DNA of 64,000 nt from Halocaridina rubra (taxonomy: Eukaryota > Arthropoda > Malacostraca > Decapoda > Atyidae), in contig JAXCGZ010015121.1 in assembly GCA_037179515.1 (NCBI GenBank), positions 2,501-66,500 on the forward strand, written 5' to 3'. Shown piece after piece: positions 1 through 31,750 of the stretch (position 1 is its first letter; each line of letters starts with the position of its first letter). Under the pieces are notes generated by a model that did no database searches, was not told where the DNA came from, and was given only the letters and a program-made list of their open reading frames with translations. A program made the position numbers and the translations under genes.

Positions 1-1054
1 TTAGATTTTAAGTTTGAAGTAAAATATGCACATTTTATTGATTATCCCTACTGAAAGTTGAACCTGTCTTCCTCTACAAGGTAGTGTTTTTAGAAAATCA
101 TACAATATTGTGTGAATAATTCAGGGTATGTCTGGTCAAGAATGGTGTGTGTTTATATTGATAAATGTACTACTGATGAAGATTTATTGTCTTATTGGAT
201 ATATATTTTCATTCCTCCCTTTTCATTATCACTATTTGGCATATTTGCTGGTACAGTCTTTGTAATATTGATGTCTAAACACTTGAATATGTTAACGATA
301 GCTTAGATGTCATTTGGTTGTAGAGAGGAGTGATCTGAATACCTATTTTTTTTTTATTTTTTTTTTTTAAGTGTAGCTTGTATCCAGTAGGACTTTTATT
401 TAATTTCGAAACAGTTCAGTTATTGTATGAATTACTTATTGTTTGCAAACGAAGATATATCACATACTTTTCACATTTTTGAAAAATTATCTGCCTCCTT
501 AAGTTTGTAGTAGTAACCACACACACTTACATTTTGCAGTATGTAGTTATGAAGCCATTTGCTAGGGTTTAATGTCATTGACAGCTTATAGCTTAGAAAG
601 ACAAAGTCATAATGTACATTCACTTCTTTCATAATGTACTTTCAAGCCAAAATCACTTGCTTCAGTTATTTACTTGGACAATTGAACTTTTTTTCTCTAA
701 GCACTAATCTCAAGACATAGATATTTAGGGTAAATACCAGACTTTTGGTTAGCATTTTATACATATGCTTATAAGACATATACAGCAGAATACAAAATGT
801 GATATCTATATTATATCGGATAATGGGAAACGTTATATGTAGTCTTGCTCCCACAAATTAATTTTCTTTCCTCCAGGTTGTATTGTGAATATGTAAAGTG
901 TGAGGGCGTGTCTTTATTTCACATATTAAATCAAATATACCTTATTCCAGCTTTTGTTTGTAGGATTCCCAGTGTGTGTGTGGCTATGCTTTATTTTTAA
1001 CATTTTTAGTTATTTGTGAAACTTAATTAATTTTATGATATGCTCCATTGGCAG
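1..1054. other. Upstream flank or intron of Acinus, no gene seen
   Basis: AT-rich sequence with poly-T runs and no reading frame that looks coding. It ends in TTGGCAG directly before the first recognised Acinus exon, which could be a 3' splice site. I looked for an exon encoding the SAP domain of Acinus and saw none, so either upstream exons lie outside the window or transcription starts here. No promoter can be assigned. Confidence 0.5.
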
Positions 1055-19255
<18,201 letters not shown>

Positions 19256-20535
19256 ACTCACAATGGCACTTCATATCTTATTAAGGGAAGGGAAGATGCA
19301 GCATCACAATTGCAGTGCCTGATACCATCAGTTAAGGAATGAATACCCTGGACAGCAGTAAGAATGCATAAATTAAACCAACTGTAATGGCAACAAGCAC
19401 CTGCGATAAGCAGCCCTTCACTGCAACAAAGGTTATTTTCCTTGACCATTTGTGATCCTCTTCCCATTCCTATTTCACACAGACTCCCTGCATCCTTGAT
19501 CCTATTAGTTCCTCGTACTCCCCTTCACAGGTAATTTTTTTTTTTTCACATTATCACAAAATGTTCTTCTGGTATTAGCTGTAGGTTATCTATATCTTCT
19601 CTTGGTAAATGTATCCTTCGAGTTTAAAAACTTAACATTGGATATTTTTGGATGAGGAGGTATGTATTTTAGCTTAATCAGAATAAGATGGTTCAGTATT
19701 CAGTGACTTTTAGCAGTCCTCTACTATGGTAAGTATTAGGTTGAGTTGTAGGCTGCTTGTCCCCTATTTTTATTTTTTTTTTTAATTATTATTTTTGCTT
19801 CATGTTCCTCACATTGATTAATTTCAATGGATAGTTTAGAGTAGGAAAATCTTATCTTTCATTTTATTTATTGTATCAGAAGAGCATTGGGTGATAAGTG
19901 TTGAGAAAGCGTATAGAGTGAAGAGCCACTGCTTTTTGACCAAGAACTGCAGCGTTGATACTTCGATTTACCGTCACAGAACTTCGACGACTTAGAGATC
20001 GCCAGTTATTATTATTTCTTCGTGGAATGTATTTACATCCAGCATGCGTATCATTTATCACCGTGTAATAGCTAACCCCTTTTGCAAAGAAGATTGTGCT
20101 ATATGATAATATATCAAAGATGACAATATGTGACCTGACCTGTATTTGTGAGCGAAAATAGAGACAGAAAGATAAAATCAATATTGTTGAACACAAACTG
20201 ACGAGAGGATAATATAATTTGTCATATCTTAAACGTATCAAGACGTGAAGTACAAACAAAATGCAACATTATTCAGTTAACGAAGGAAGCGAAGTGACTT
20301 TCCAGTCACGTAATTTTGCTCGAAGGAAGACATGTACATAAACTGATTGTGACACTTAGAGTGGAGTACATAAACTTGAGTTATGATTGTGTACACACTT
20401 GCATAGTGCTCTAATTACTATGCCAGTATGTTTTTGTTTTTATTACATTATTAACATAAAAGGAAAAGCTGTGTGATTTAGAATAATAGGGCATATTTAA
20501 GTATTGGGGTAATAAAATAGCACATTTATGGCATA
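19256..20535 (+). other. Probable Acinus 3' UTR
   Basis: No coding frame on the + strand. The first convincing AATAAA after the stop is at 20511, giving a 3' UTR of about 1.26 kb. An antisense ORF of 127 codons here (19876-20259) has no recognisable domain and is not called a gene. Confidence 0.5.
20511..20516 (+). promoter_or_regulatory. Candidate polyadenylation signal for Acinus
   Basis: AATAAA hexamer about 1.26 kb downstream of the stop. No transcript evidence is available. Confidence 0.45.
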
Positions 20536-21240
20536 GCAGTTTGCATATCCCTTGTTTTCTTAAATACACAACTGTTAATTTTTATTAATTTTTTTTTTAA
20601 ACCACTTCATATGTGACCCTACATCCAACAAAAGTAAAGAAAATAACTACAACTATAGCAACTAAAACTGTGTATCCTCTAAACCTTTATGGACCCAACA
20701 GGTTTTTTTTGTCATGAAAATAATTTAAATTTTGTGCATATGCTTGCCCCCCTGCTTTATCCTTCTCGTAACCTACCTACATGGAGATAATACAAGGTTG
20801 TAGTTTTTTAATCCCTACAATCTGGGATATTTTCTTTTATCTTTAGAAACATTAAATCAGCTTTTAACGTAATTTATATACTAAAATATTAATTTACTAC
20901 ATGGCCTCCATCTACAGCCTTTTAGCAAATTACATACTCAAAATACTCAAATATTGATTTACTACATAGCCTCCATCTACAGCCATGAATAGTGGATCTG
21001 GAATGGCAGTGCCTGAAGCGAGGGTTTACCTCCAAGAGCTGCAAATCAGATGAGGAGGCCAAATAACTTCGAAGAGGAGCTTCAAAAGATTCCAAACTAA
21101 CTACCCCTCACAGGGCACAAGAGCCTGGGAGAGGCTTTAGTCACTTGAACGATTACCTCATATCTCATAACTAATGTTTTCTACACCATAATTGATTCTC
21201 TTCTAGTCATTTCTTAAAGAATTCTTCTAGCTGGAGACAG
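20536..21240. other. Intergenic, short direct duplication
   Basis: No gene seen. A block of about 30 bp (TTTACTACATGGCCTCCATC...) at about 20892-20921 is repeated at about 20957-20986, offset about 65 bp. The remainder up to 21240 is unrecognised. Confidence 0.5.
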
Positions 21241-21795
21241 ACAGCAACCCAGGATCCAATAACTGACACCCACGTCCAACATACTCTACCACACTTGTCA
21301 CTTCTAGCCGACACGCTAAAGATTAAATTTTTGCAAAAACTGGACCCATTACTCCCGTACACCATTTGCTAACATGAAACTACACAAATACTGGGATCAG
21401 CTCACAAAGCTCCTTACACCCTGCTTTTAACCCATCCCCTGCTCCTTCCACACTCCATTGCCCCCAATCCGACTATCCTTCCAACCCCATCAACATCCCC
21501 AATGCCTCACCTCTCATTGCAACCATCAGACAAAGCAAATCAGTGGTCTTAAGCACTCATCAACCTGTGGCCTTGACAAGCAAGAAACAGTCAAGATGCC
21601 TGAGCTCACAAGGCATACAAGTACTGTACTCGCTAACATATCAGATTACAACTACTCACACAACACAGTACTCAACATCTGAAAGCATGGTGCCATTATC
21701 ACTATCTCCAGACCCAGGAAAAACCCTCGCTACCCTCTTCACACTATCCCATTACGCTACTCTGCACTTCTTCAAAAGTCACCAAACAACTAATA

Positions 21796-22906
<1,111 letters not shown>

Positions 22907-24568
22907 GCAATAAATTACACCTAGCATTCCTTTAGCCTTATCTTCACACAATTTCAGACTACTACACTCCACAAACACCCTTCTCACAGAACTGACACAA
23001 AATTTCATAAGGTTAATTCAGCTAGGCTAGCATATGGAACATTTTCTCATCATAGACATAAGTCACTGATGCTATACCTCACCAGTACTTCACAAATAAA
23101 ATTCAAAAGAGTGTACATTATCAAAAAGATGGCTGGTCAGCTACCTCGCAGGCAGGTGTGCACACATAATTTGTTGTTTAGTTCTTAAACATCAGAAATT
23201 TCAAACATAGTCTCTCAAGGATAAATCTTATCACCCACACTTTTTAACCTCATCCTCCACATGCACAATCTACCCACACCACCCTCACCCAAAGTACACA
23301 TAGCTCAGTACACAGAGGAGATAACTCACAAGTATGCATAAAAATGCATAACAGTTGCACAGCACTGCCTTGGTAAACTTAATGAATGATTCACCACAAA
23401 CTGTCATAACTGAGCCCAACCAAATTCCCAGTTACTCTCTTCACATGCTGGGCAGCAGTACACTCATATTTCACACCTTATCATAAACATCATACCCATA
23501 ACACATGCACACACTCACGCACCTAAAATCCTTGGTATATCATACACTGCATACAGTAAATCAGTATAATTTAAACATAATGTCACAATCATCAGAAATA
23601 AAGTGACACCAAGACTTGATGCCCTCAGGTCACTTGCTCATACAACAATCTTACACAACAGAGTAACCACTACAACAGCATATAAAGCAGTAATTCCCAA
23701 CCGGAGTTCTGTTGACTATCACTAGGGTTTCCGCGAGATTCCATAAAAGAATTTCACAGATACCTAAGAGAAACAAGCCCAAGTATCACACTGAAGGTAA
23801 GTCATAACATTATTGACTTATTAGTGTCAACTCTCTGGTGATGTAATTATAGATTTCATATGAATTATATTGCTCAAGAACTTTTCTTAAAAAAATAATA
23901 TACTGTATATTAGTACGCTATATATAGGGATTCCTTGGATTATGAAATATTATTACAAGGGTTCCTCCAAGGTGTAAAGGTTGGGAATCACTAATATAAA
24001 GAATATATATACTCGGTGATACAATTTGCAAGCCATGATTGGGATTCTAGTCTTGCTAAAACACACCACTACACCCTTCAGACTACAAAATAATGCATGA
24101 GTAATCTTCGCAGGCTGCACAGCTACTACATCTGCAGACCTCTTACACCAAGAAATCTAAAGTCATCAAAGTCAGAGACCATCTTTGCATGAAAAGCACC
24201 CAAATACTCACTGCAGCCTCCACAAACCAATTCCACCCTGTACACTACATAACAGAACACCCACACAAACCAAGGTACATTAACAAAACCTGAGACAATA
24301 TATCACACAACTACCAAAACCAGCCTCCACAAACCTATCCCTACCCAGGTAACTAACTTTTTCTTCCAGTCACTGACTGATAGGCGGACAGGGGAATATA
24401 CCAGCTCCTGACATCAATGTAGGCTTCATCCAGCCCTTTTAAGCTATCAGAAGAGGCTGAATAACTCTGTCAGTGATTCCTATCTAAGATGCTAAATCAC
24501 CTCATACTGTCAAACACATTATGGAATACTGCACAGTACACAACCCACACACACACACACACACACAC

Positions 24569-24768
24569 TTCTTTGCAGGATGTAAGGAAGTACTTTTTCA
24601 GTGTAAGAGTAGTTGATAATTGGAATTGGCTAAGCAAGGAGGTAGTTAATGTTATCTCAATCCATAGTTTTAAGGACAGGTATGATAAGTATCACTAAGT
24701 ATAAAATGGAACCGATCAGGAAGATACGAGCTTTGGGCTCTTTCCCGTAAACACAATTAGGTAATCAC
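24569..24768 (+). mobile_element. AC-associated LINE copy 1 (3' end only)
   Basis: Starts directly in an (AC)n tract with TTCTTTGCAGGATGTAAGG, covers only the last 45 or so codons of the RT ORF (KYFFSVRVVDNWNWLSKEVV) and the 3' UTR, and ends ACACAATTAGGTAATCACAC. Extreme 5' truncation. Confidence 0.9.
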
Positions 24769-24771
24769 ACA

Positions 24772-25287
24772 CCTATGTGAGGCCAAAACTTCAAAATGCA
24801 GCCCCCTTTTGGAATCTGCACTTCAAAAAGCACGTTGCTAAGCTTGAAAAAGTTCAAAAACGTGCCACGAAACTGGTGCCAGAAATACGCAATCTCAGTT
24901 ATGAGAGGTTGAGGGAATTAGACTTACCATCACTCGAAGCTAGAAGATTGAGGGGGGGGGATATGGTGACAGTCTTTAAATTCCTTCATGGTTATGATAG
25001 AGTGGATAGGGATCGATATTTTGATATGGCTGGCTCTAGAAGTAGAGGTCATGGTTTGAAGCTTCGTAAGAAAACTTCTTTGCAGGATGTAAGGAAATAC
25101 TTTTTCAGTGTAAGAGTAGTTGATAATTGGAATTGGCTAAGCGAGGAGGTAGTTTATGCTATCTCAATCCGTAGTTTTAAGAACATGTATGATAAATATC
25201 ACTAAGTACAAAATGGAAGCGATGAGGAGACGGGAAGATACGAGCTTTGGGCTCCTTCCCGTAAGCACAATTAGGTAATCACACACA
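24772..25287 (+). mobile_element. AC-associated LINE copy 2 (3' fragment)
   Basis: Begins CTATGTGAGGCCAAAAC four bases after the tail of copy 1. Open frame 24777-25205 (142 codons: RPKLQNAAPFWN... to the terminal MYDKYH). Small deletions compared with the family. Ends in AATTAGGTAATC(AC)n. Confidence 0.92.
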
Positions 25288-28165
25288 CACAAGTGCTGAT
25301 GGATTAGCTGGTAAGGCAGTAGAATTAAAAGATAGGATTCACAACAGTAAGGCAGATGTAGTAGCAATTACAGAGACTAAGTTGAGTGAGGACATAAACA
25401 GTGTCACAGTTTTTCCTAAGGGCTTCAGAATACTAAGGGTTGAAAGATCTGAGAGGACTGGTGGAGGGATAGCACTGCTCATAAGTGAAAGGATTCAAGT
25501 TGAAGAAATAAACTTGGCTATAGAAAGTGAGTTCAAGGAATTTCTTGTTGCTCGCATAAATACTGGGTCAGAGAGCATTATAATAACTATTGTATACAAC
25601 CCACTAAGGAACCAAAATAGGCTTGAAGTTTATGAGAAAAGTCATATAGATACTATTGAAGTCATAAACTCAGTTGTTAACATGGCACAGGAAAAAAAAT
25701 GTAGGATTTTGATTATGGGAGACTTTAATCATAAAGAGATAGATTGGATAAATCTTGACCTACACAGTGGTGAGGACTCATTCGGGGCAAGGTTCCTAGA
25801 TTGCGTACAAGGGAATTTCCTACACCAACATGTAATGGAACCAACAAGGGCCAGGGGGTGAGGATGAACCATCACTACTTGATCTAGTGTTCACAGATAA
25901 TGTGTTGGATATTGAAAAAATTGAGTATGTGCCACCAATTGGAAAGAGTGACCACTGTGTGTTGTTGATGGAGTATATCATTGAAGATATTCTGCCTGAG
26001 AGTAGAGGCACTGAGGACATGAGGAGGAACTATCCGAAAGGAGATTACATCAAAATGAATGAGCATTTTGCAGTTCTTGACTGGAGAACCTTATTTTACA
26101 ACAAATCTGTACAAGAAATGTATGACATCTTTTGTGAGAAATATGGGAAGATAGTAGATTGCTGCATACCTGTCACCAAAGTAGGTGTAATTCATGCCAG
26201 AGAGAAATGGTTCGATAATGGGTGTAAAAGAGCTAAGGAGTAGAGAGACAAATGCTGGAAAAGGTATAGGAGGAGAAAAAACATAAATGCCTGGCAAACC
26301 TACAAAAGAGCAAGAAATGACTACCTAAGTAAAAGGAGAGAGGCAGAGAGAGACTATGAGAGGGACATCACCAGGAAGGCTAAAGAAAATCCCAAGCTTT
26401 TCCACAGCTTTATCAGAGGAAAACTGAAGGTAAAAGAACAGGTTTTAAGGCTAAAGAGAGCGGATGGAAGCATCACTGAGACGGATGAAGAGATCTGCAA
26501 AGAATTGAACAAGGAGTTTCAGTCAGTATTTACAGTAGAAAATACCCCACCCCCTCAGATTGCAGTGATAGAAGGTCAAGGGCCGGTATTAGAGAACATC
26601 AACCTTACAGCCACAAAGGTATGCAAAGCGCTGATGGATTTAGATGTTCATAAAGCTACAGGTCCTGATGACATATCCCCTCATGTGCTTAAAAAATGCG
26701 CAAACTCAATATCAGTGGCACTAAGTATCATATTTAAAAAGTCACTGGAGTCAGGGGAGATTCCAAGATGCTGGAAACAAGCAAATGTGATACCTATCTT
26801 CAAAAAGGGAAGGAGGGATACGGCTCTGAACTATAGACCAGTTTCCTTGACCAGCATAGTTTGCAAAGTTATGGAGAAACTACTAAGGAAACATATCTCT
26901 CTTCACTTGGAATCCTTCAACTTTTTGTCAGTGAGGCAACATGGCTTCAGAGAAGGTAGATCAACAGTAACAAACTTATTAGAATTTTATGATGAGGTAA
27001 GCCAAATCTTACAGGAAAGAGAGGGCTGGGCAGATTGCATATTCCTAGACTTCCAGAAAGCGTTTGACACTGTTCCACATGGGAGACTTATTAGGAAGTT
27101 GCAATCAATGGCTAGAATAGGTGGAAATGTTTTGGAATGGATAAAAAGTTACTTAGAAGGAAGGGAAGAAAGGGTTAGAGTAAGACACTCAGTGTCTGAA
27201 AGGAGAAGAGTTAGTAGTGGAGTTCCATAGGGTTCAGTTTTAGGGCCACTTTTGTTCCTTGTATATGTAAATGACCTACCAGAGTGTGTAAATTCATTCA
27301 TGAATATGTTTGCAGATGATGCAAAGATTGTGAAAAAAGTAAAAAACGAGAACAATGGTAGAGAACTTCAGGAGGATCTAAATAATCTGCATGAGTGGTC
27401 AGAAAAGTGGCTAATGAAATTCAATACTTCAAAATGTAAGGTAATGAGAATGGGTACAAGTGCAAGAAGGCCCAAGCTTGACTACTCTGTGGCTGGAGTA
27501 CAACTTCAAGAGACAGAAAATGAGAGAGATCTAGGAGTAAACATACTGGCAGATTTGTCTCCAGAAATACATATAAATGGCATAGTAAGGGCAGCATATG
27601 CATTCTTATCAAATGTAAGGGTAGCCTTCAGGCACATGGACACGGAAATGTTCAGAAATATTTATGTAACCTATGTGAGGCCAAAACTCGAATATGCAGC
27701 CCCCTTTTGGAATCGGCACTTGAAAAAGCACATAGCTAAGCTTGAAAAAGTTCAAAGACATGCCACGAAACTGGTGCCAGAAATACGCAATCTCAGTTAT
27801 GATGAGAGGCTGAGGGAATTAGACTTACCATCACTCGAAGCTAGAAGAGTGAGGGGGATATGGTGACAGTCTTTAAATTCCTTCATGGTTATGATAGAGT
27901 GGATAGGGATCGATATTTTGATATGGCTGGCTCTAGAAGTAGAGGTCATAGTTTGAAGAAAACTTGTTTGCAGGATGTAAGGAAATACTTTTTCAGTGTA
28001 AGAGTAGTTGATAATTGGAATTGGCTAAGCGAGGAGGTAGTTAATGCTATCTCAATCCATAGTTTTAAGGACAGGTATGATAAGTATCACTAAGTATAAA
28101 ATGGAAGCGATCAGGAGACGGGAAGATACGAGCTTTGGGCTCTTTCCGTAAACACAATTAGGTAA

Positions 28166-28166
<1 letters not shown>
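25288..28166 (+). mobile_element. AC-associated LINE copy 3, near-complete ORF2 (endonuclease + RT), broken
   Basis: Starts in the AC tail of copy 2 at AAGTGCTGATGGATTAGCTG (start of the endonuclease domain). Frames: 25382-25861 and 25887-26243 (APE-type endonuclease with MGDFNHKEIDW and a KSDHC motif), 26505-27230 (RT start: KATGPDDISPHVLKKCA, NYRPVSLTS, QHGFREGRSTVTN, LDFQKAFDTVPH), 27252-27866 (FADDAK catalytic motif), 27860-28093. Lesions: frameshift near 25860, stop near 26241, CAG to TAG at 27228-27230, frameshift near 27853, loss of three codons near 27957. CR1/L2-like group of the Jockey superfamily. Confidence 0.93.
26505..27230 (+). CDS. Reverse transcriptase N-terminal half, LINE copy 3
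   Basis: 241 codons covering RT fingers and palm from NKEFQSVFTVENTPPPQ to SSGVP, with KKGRRDTALNYRPVSLTS and FLDFQKAFDTVPHGRL. Ends at an in-frame TAG replacing the Gln of the PQGSVLGP motif; translation-equivalent sequence continues in frame, so this is a fragment, not a gene. Confidence 0.85.
   Translation: MNKEFQSVFTVENTPPPQIAVIEGQGPVLENINLTATKVCKALMDLDVHKATGPDDISPHVLKKCANSISVALSIIFKKSLESGEIPRCWKQANVIPIFKKGRRDTALNYRPVSLTSIVCKVMEKLLRKHISLHLESFNFLSVRQHGFREGRSTVTNLLEFYDEVSQILQEREGWADCIFLDFQKAFDTVPHGRLIRKLQSMARIGGNVLEWIKSYLEGREERVRVRHSVSERRRVSSGVP

Positions 28167-28208
<42 letters not shown>
28167..28208. repeat. (CA)n tract between LINE copies 3 and 4
   Basis: About 42 bp of CA following AATTAGGTAATCA. 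The next LINE copy begins within the final CACA. Confidence 0.97.
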
Positions 28209-28210
<2 letters not shown>

Positions 28211-29320
28211 GGAGACTTATTAGGAAGCTGCAATCAATGGCTAGAATAGGTGGAAATGTCTTGGAATGGATAAAAACTTACTTAGAAGGAAGGGAACAGA
28301 GGGTTAGAGTAAGACACTCAGTGTCTGAATGGAGAAGAGTTAGTAGTGGAGTTCCACAGGGTTCAGTTTTAGGGCCACTTTTGTTCCTTGTATATGTAAA
28401 TGACCTACCAGAGTGTGTAAATTCATTCATGAATATGTTTGCAGATGATGCAAAGATTGTGAAGAAAGTAAAAAACGAGAGCAATGGTAGAGAACTTCAG
28501 GAGGATCTAAATAATCTGCATGAGTGGTCAGAAAAGTGGCTAATGAAATTCAATACCTCAAAATGTAAGGTAATGAGAATGGGTACAAGTGCAAGAAGGC
28601 CCAAGCTTGACTACTCGGTGGCTGGAGTACAACTTCAAGAGACAGAAAATGAGAGAGATCTAGGAGTAAACATTCTGGCAGATTTGTCTCCAGAAATACA
28701 TATAAATGGCGTAGTAAGGGCAGCATATGCATTCTTATCAAATGTAAGGGTAGCCTTCAGGCACATGGACAAGGAAATGTTCAGAAATATTTATGTAACC
28801 TATGTGAGGCCAAAACTCGAATATGCAGCCCCCTTTTGGAATCCGCACTTGAAAAAGCACATAGCTAAGCTTGAAAAAGTTCAAAGGCATGCCACGAAAC
28901 TGGTGCCAGAAATACGCAATCTCGGTTATGATGAGAGGCTGAGGGAATTAGACTTGCCATCACTCGAAGCTAGAAGAGTAAGGGGGGATATGGTGACAGT
29001 CTTTAAATTCCTTCATGGTTATGATAGAGTGGATAGGGATCGATATTTCGATATGGCTGGCTCTAGAACTAGAGGTCATAGTTTGAAGCTTCGTAAGAAA
29101 ACTTGTTTGCAGGATGTAAGGAAATACTTTTTCAGTGTAAGAGTAGTTGATAATTGGAATTCGCTAAGCGAGGAGGTAGTTAATGCTATCTCAATCCATA
29201 GTTTTAAAGACAGGTATGATAAGTATCACTAAGTCTAAAAATGGAACCGATCAGGAGACGGGAAGATACGAGCTTTGGGCTCTTTCCCGTAAACACAATT
29301 AGGTAATCACAATTAGGTAA

Positions 29321-29321
<1 letters not shown>
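28208..29321 (+). mobile_element. AC-associated LINE copy 4 (5'-truncated)
   Basis: Starts ATGGGAGACTTATTAGG at the CA tract. The family sequence here reads TTCCACATGGGAG, so CACA is shared between target and element. Contains one intact frame of 331 codons and ends AATTAGGTAATCAC twice followed by (AC)n. Confidence 0.95.
28237..29232 (+). CDS. RT C-terminal half, LINE copy 4, uninterrupted
   Basis: 331 codons from MARIGGNVLEWIKTYLEGRE through PQGSVLGPLLFLVYVNDLP and the FADDAK catalytic motif to SFKDRYDKYH-stop. It lacks endonuclease and RT fingers, so it cannot be a working polymerase. The intact frame reflects recent insertion or duplication rather than function. Confidence 0.85.
   Translation: MARIGGNVLEWIKTYLEGREQRVRVRHSVSEWRRVSSGVPQGSVLGPLLFLVYVNDLPECVNSFMNMFADDAKIVKKVKNESNGRELQEDLNNLHEWSEKWLMKFNTSKCKVMRMGTSARRPKLDYSVAGVQLQETENERDLGVNILADLSPEIHINGVVRAAYAFLSNVRVAFRHMDKEMFRNIYVTYVRPKLEYAAPFWNPHLKKHIAKLEKVQRHATKLVPEIRNLGYDERLRELDLPSLEARRVRGDMVTVFKFLHGYDRVDRDRYFDMAGSRTRGHSLKLRKKTCLQDVRKYFFSVRVVDNWNSLSEEVVNAISIHSFKDRYDKYH

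Positions 29322-29377
<56 letters not shown>
29322..29377. repeat. (CA)n tract between LINE copies 4 and 5
   Basis: About 56 bp of CA, followed by a second set of tail units (AATTAGGTAATCAC, AATTTGGTAATCAC) at 29378-29405 before copy 5. Confidence 0.97.
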
Positions 29378-29379
<2 letters not shown>

Positions 29380-29405
29380 TAGGTAATCACAATTTGGTAA
29401 TCACA

Positions 29406-30915
29406 CACCCTCATGTGCTTAAAAAATGCGCAAACACAATATCAGTGGCACTAAGTATCATATTTAAGGAGTCACTGGAGTCGGGGGAGATTCCAAGATG
29501 CTGGAAACAAGCAAATGTGATACCTATCTTCAAAAAGAGAAGGAGGGATACGGCTCTGAACTATAGACCAGTTTCCTTGACCAGCATAGTTTGCAAAGTT
29601 ATGGAGAAACTACTAAGGAAACATATCTCTCTTCACTTGGAATCCTTCAACTTTTTGTCAGTGAGGCAACATGGCTTCAGAGAAGGTAGATCAACAGTAA
29701 CAAACTTATTAGGATTTTATGATGAGGTAAGCCAAATCTTACAGGAAAGAGAGGGCTGGGCAGATTGCATATTCCTAGACTTCCAGAAAGCGTTTGACAC
29801 TGTTCCACATGGGAGACTTATTAGGAAGCTGCAATCAATGGCTAGAATAGGTGGAAATGTTTTGGAATGGATAAAACTTACTTAGAAGGAAGGGAACAGA
29901 GGGTTAGAGTAAGACACTCAGTGTCTGAATGGAGAAGAGTTAGTAGTGGAGTTCCACAGGGTTCAGTTTTAGGGCCACTTTTGTTCCTTGTATATGTAAA
30001 TGACCTACCAGAGTGTGTAAATTCATTCATGAATATGTTTGCAGATGATGCAAAGATTGTGAAGAAAGTAAAAAACGAGAACAATGGTAGAGAACTTCAG
30101 GAGGATCTAAATAATCTGCATGAGTGGTCAGAAAAGTGGCTAATGAAATTCAATACTTCAAAATGTAAGGTAATGAGAATGGGTACAAGTGCAAGAAGGC
30201 CCAAGCTTGACTACTCGGTGGCTGGAGTACAACTTCAAGAGACAGAAAATGAGAGAGATCTAGGAGTAAACATACTGGCAGATTTGTCTCCAGAAATACA
30301 TATAAATGGCATAGTAAGGGCAGCATATGCATTCTTATCAAATGTAAGGGTAGCCTTCAGGCACATGTACAAGGAAATGTTCAAAAATATTTATGTAACC
30401 TATGTGAGGCCAAAACTCGAATATGCAGCCCCCTTTTGGAATCGGCACTTGAAAAAGCACATAGCTAAGCTTGAAAAAGTTCAAAGACATGCCACGAAAC
30501 TGGTGCCAGAAATACGCAATCTCAGTTATGATGAGAGGCTGAGGGAATTAGACTTACCATCACTCGAAGCTAGAAGAGTGAGGGGGGATATGGTGACAGT
30601 CTTTAAATTCCTTCATGGTTATGATAGAGTGGATAGGGATCGATATTTTGATATGACTGGCTCTAGAACTAGAGGTCATAGTTTGAAGCTTCGTAAGAAA
30701 ACTTGTTTGCAGGATGTAAGAAAATACTTTTTCAGTGTAAGAGTAGTTGATAATTGGAATTGGCTAAGCGAGGAGGTAGTTAATGCTATCTCAATCCATA
30801 GCTTTAAGGACAGGTATGATAAGTATCACTAAGTATAAAATGGAAGCGATCAGGAGACGGGAAGATACGAGCTTTGGGCTCTTTCCCGTAAACACAATTA
30901 GGTAATCAATTAGTA
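29406..30915 (+). mobile_element. AC-associated LINE copy 5 (5'-truncated)
   Basis: Starts at CCCTCATGTGCTTAAAAAATG (SPHVLKKCAN position of RT). Frames 29394-29885 and 29867-30832 are separated by one base loss in an A run near 29875 (IK-TYLEG). Ends AATTAGGTAATCAATTAGTAATC, a degenerate two-unit tail without a long CA tract. Confidence 0.94.
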
Positions 30916-31096
30916 ATCGCACAACACAACATAGTCTCCCTGAGAAATTTATGGGCAAGTTGAGATTGGCAGTAGCCTTCTTTCAGGACTCAGGGCTGTT
31001 TGGCCAGGCAGCTTTGGGAACAACAACAACAACAAACATGAATAGATGCAGGTCAAGGTTCAGTTTATTGTTAAAAAATATTTTAAACTGGAGAAA
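30916..31096. other. Spacer, nothing recognised
   Basis: Sequence after LINE copy 5 with a short (CAA)n stretch. No gene or element assigned. Confidence 0.5.
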
Positions 31097-31750
31097 ACAC
31101 TAACTAATTTGAAGATGAAGAGTTCATTATTATTTAATTTAATTTTTATTCATATTCCCTAATGCACTCAAGGGTGGCTACAATCAGAGGAAGAGGATAA
31201 AACACTATTACCTATTTGTGAACATTCACTATGTAACATTGTATGCCTCATATAGTAAATTAAGATCAGTCTTTTGCCAATGCTATATATAAACTCCTGG
31301 CAACAGGTGTGTCCAGATGTCCATGTCCTCTTTATAAGGGCTTACTTACACTTTCTTAGGGTAGGTTCCATATCACTTCCTACCCACTCATCCTGTATCT
31401 TGCACGCACACTTCTGCATGATTAACTAATTTGAAGATGGATGTGAAGGGTTCATTATTATTTAAATTTAATTTTATTCATATTCCCAAATGCACTCAAG
31501 GGTGGCTATAATTAGAGGAAGAGGATAAAACACTATCACCTAATTGTAAACATTCACTATGTAACATTTTCATGTCTCATATAGTGAATTAAGATCAGTC
31601 TTTTGCCAATGCTACATAACAACTCCTGGCAACATGTTTATCCAGATGTCCATGTCCTCTTTACAAGGGCTTACTTACACTTTATTAGGGTAGGTTCCAT
31701 ATTACTTCCTACCCACTCATCATGTATCTTGCACACGCACTTTTTCATGA
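31097..31750. repeat. Tandem duplication of a unit of about 320 bp
   Basis: Unit 1 (about 31097-31420) and unit 2 (about 31421-31750) share TTCATTATTATTTAA, ATGCACTCAAGGGTGGCTA, AAGATCAGTCTTTTGCCAAT, CCAGATGTCCATGTCCTCTT and CCTACCCACTCATC in the same order, at high identity with small indels. Confidence 0.9.

Noticed and set aside
19876..20259. 127-codon minus-strand ORF in the Acinus 3' UTR
   Set aside because: No recognisable domain, no splice or start context, antisense to a probable UTR.
28278..28484. Recurrent 68- and 63-codon minus-strand ORFs in every LINE copy
   Set aside because: Conserved only because the sense RT sequence is; antisense shadows of the RT frame.
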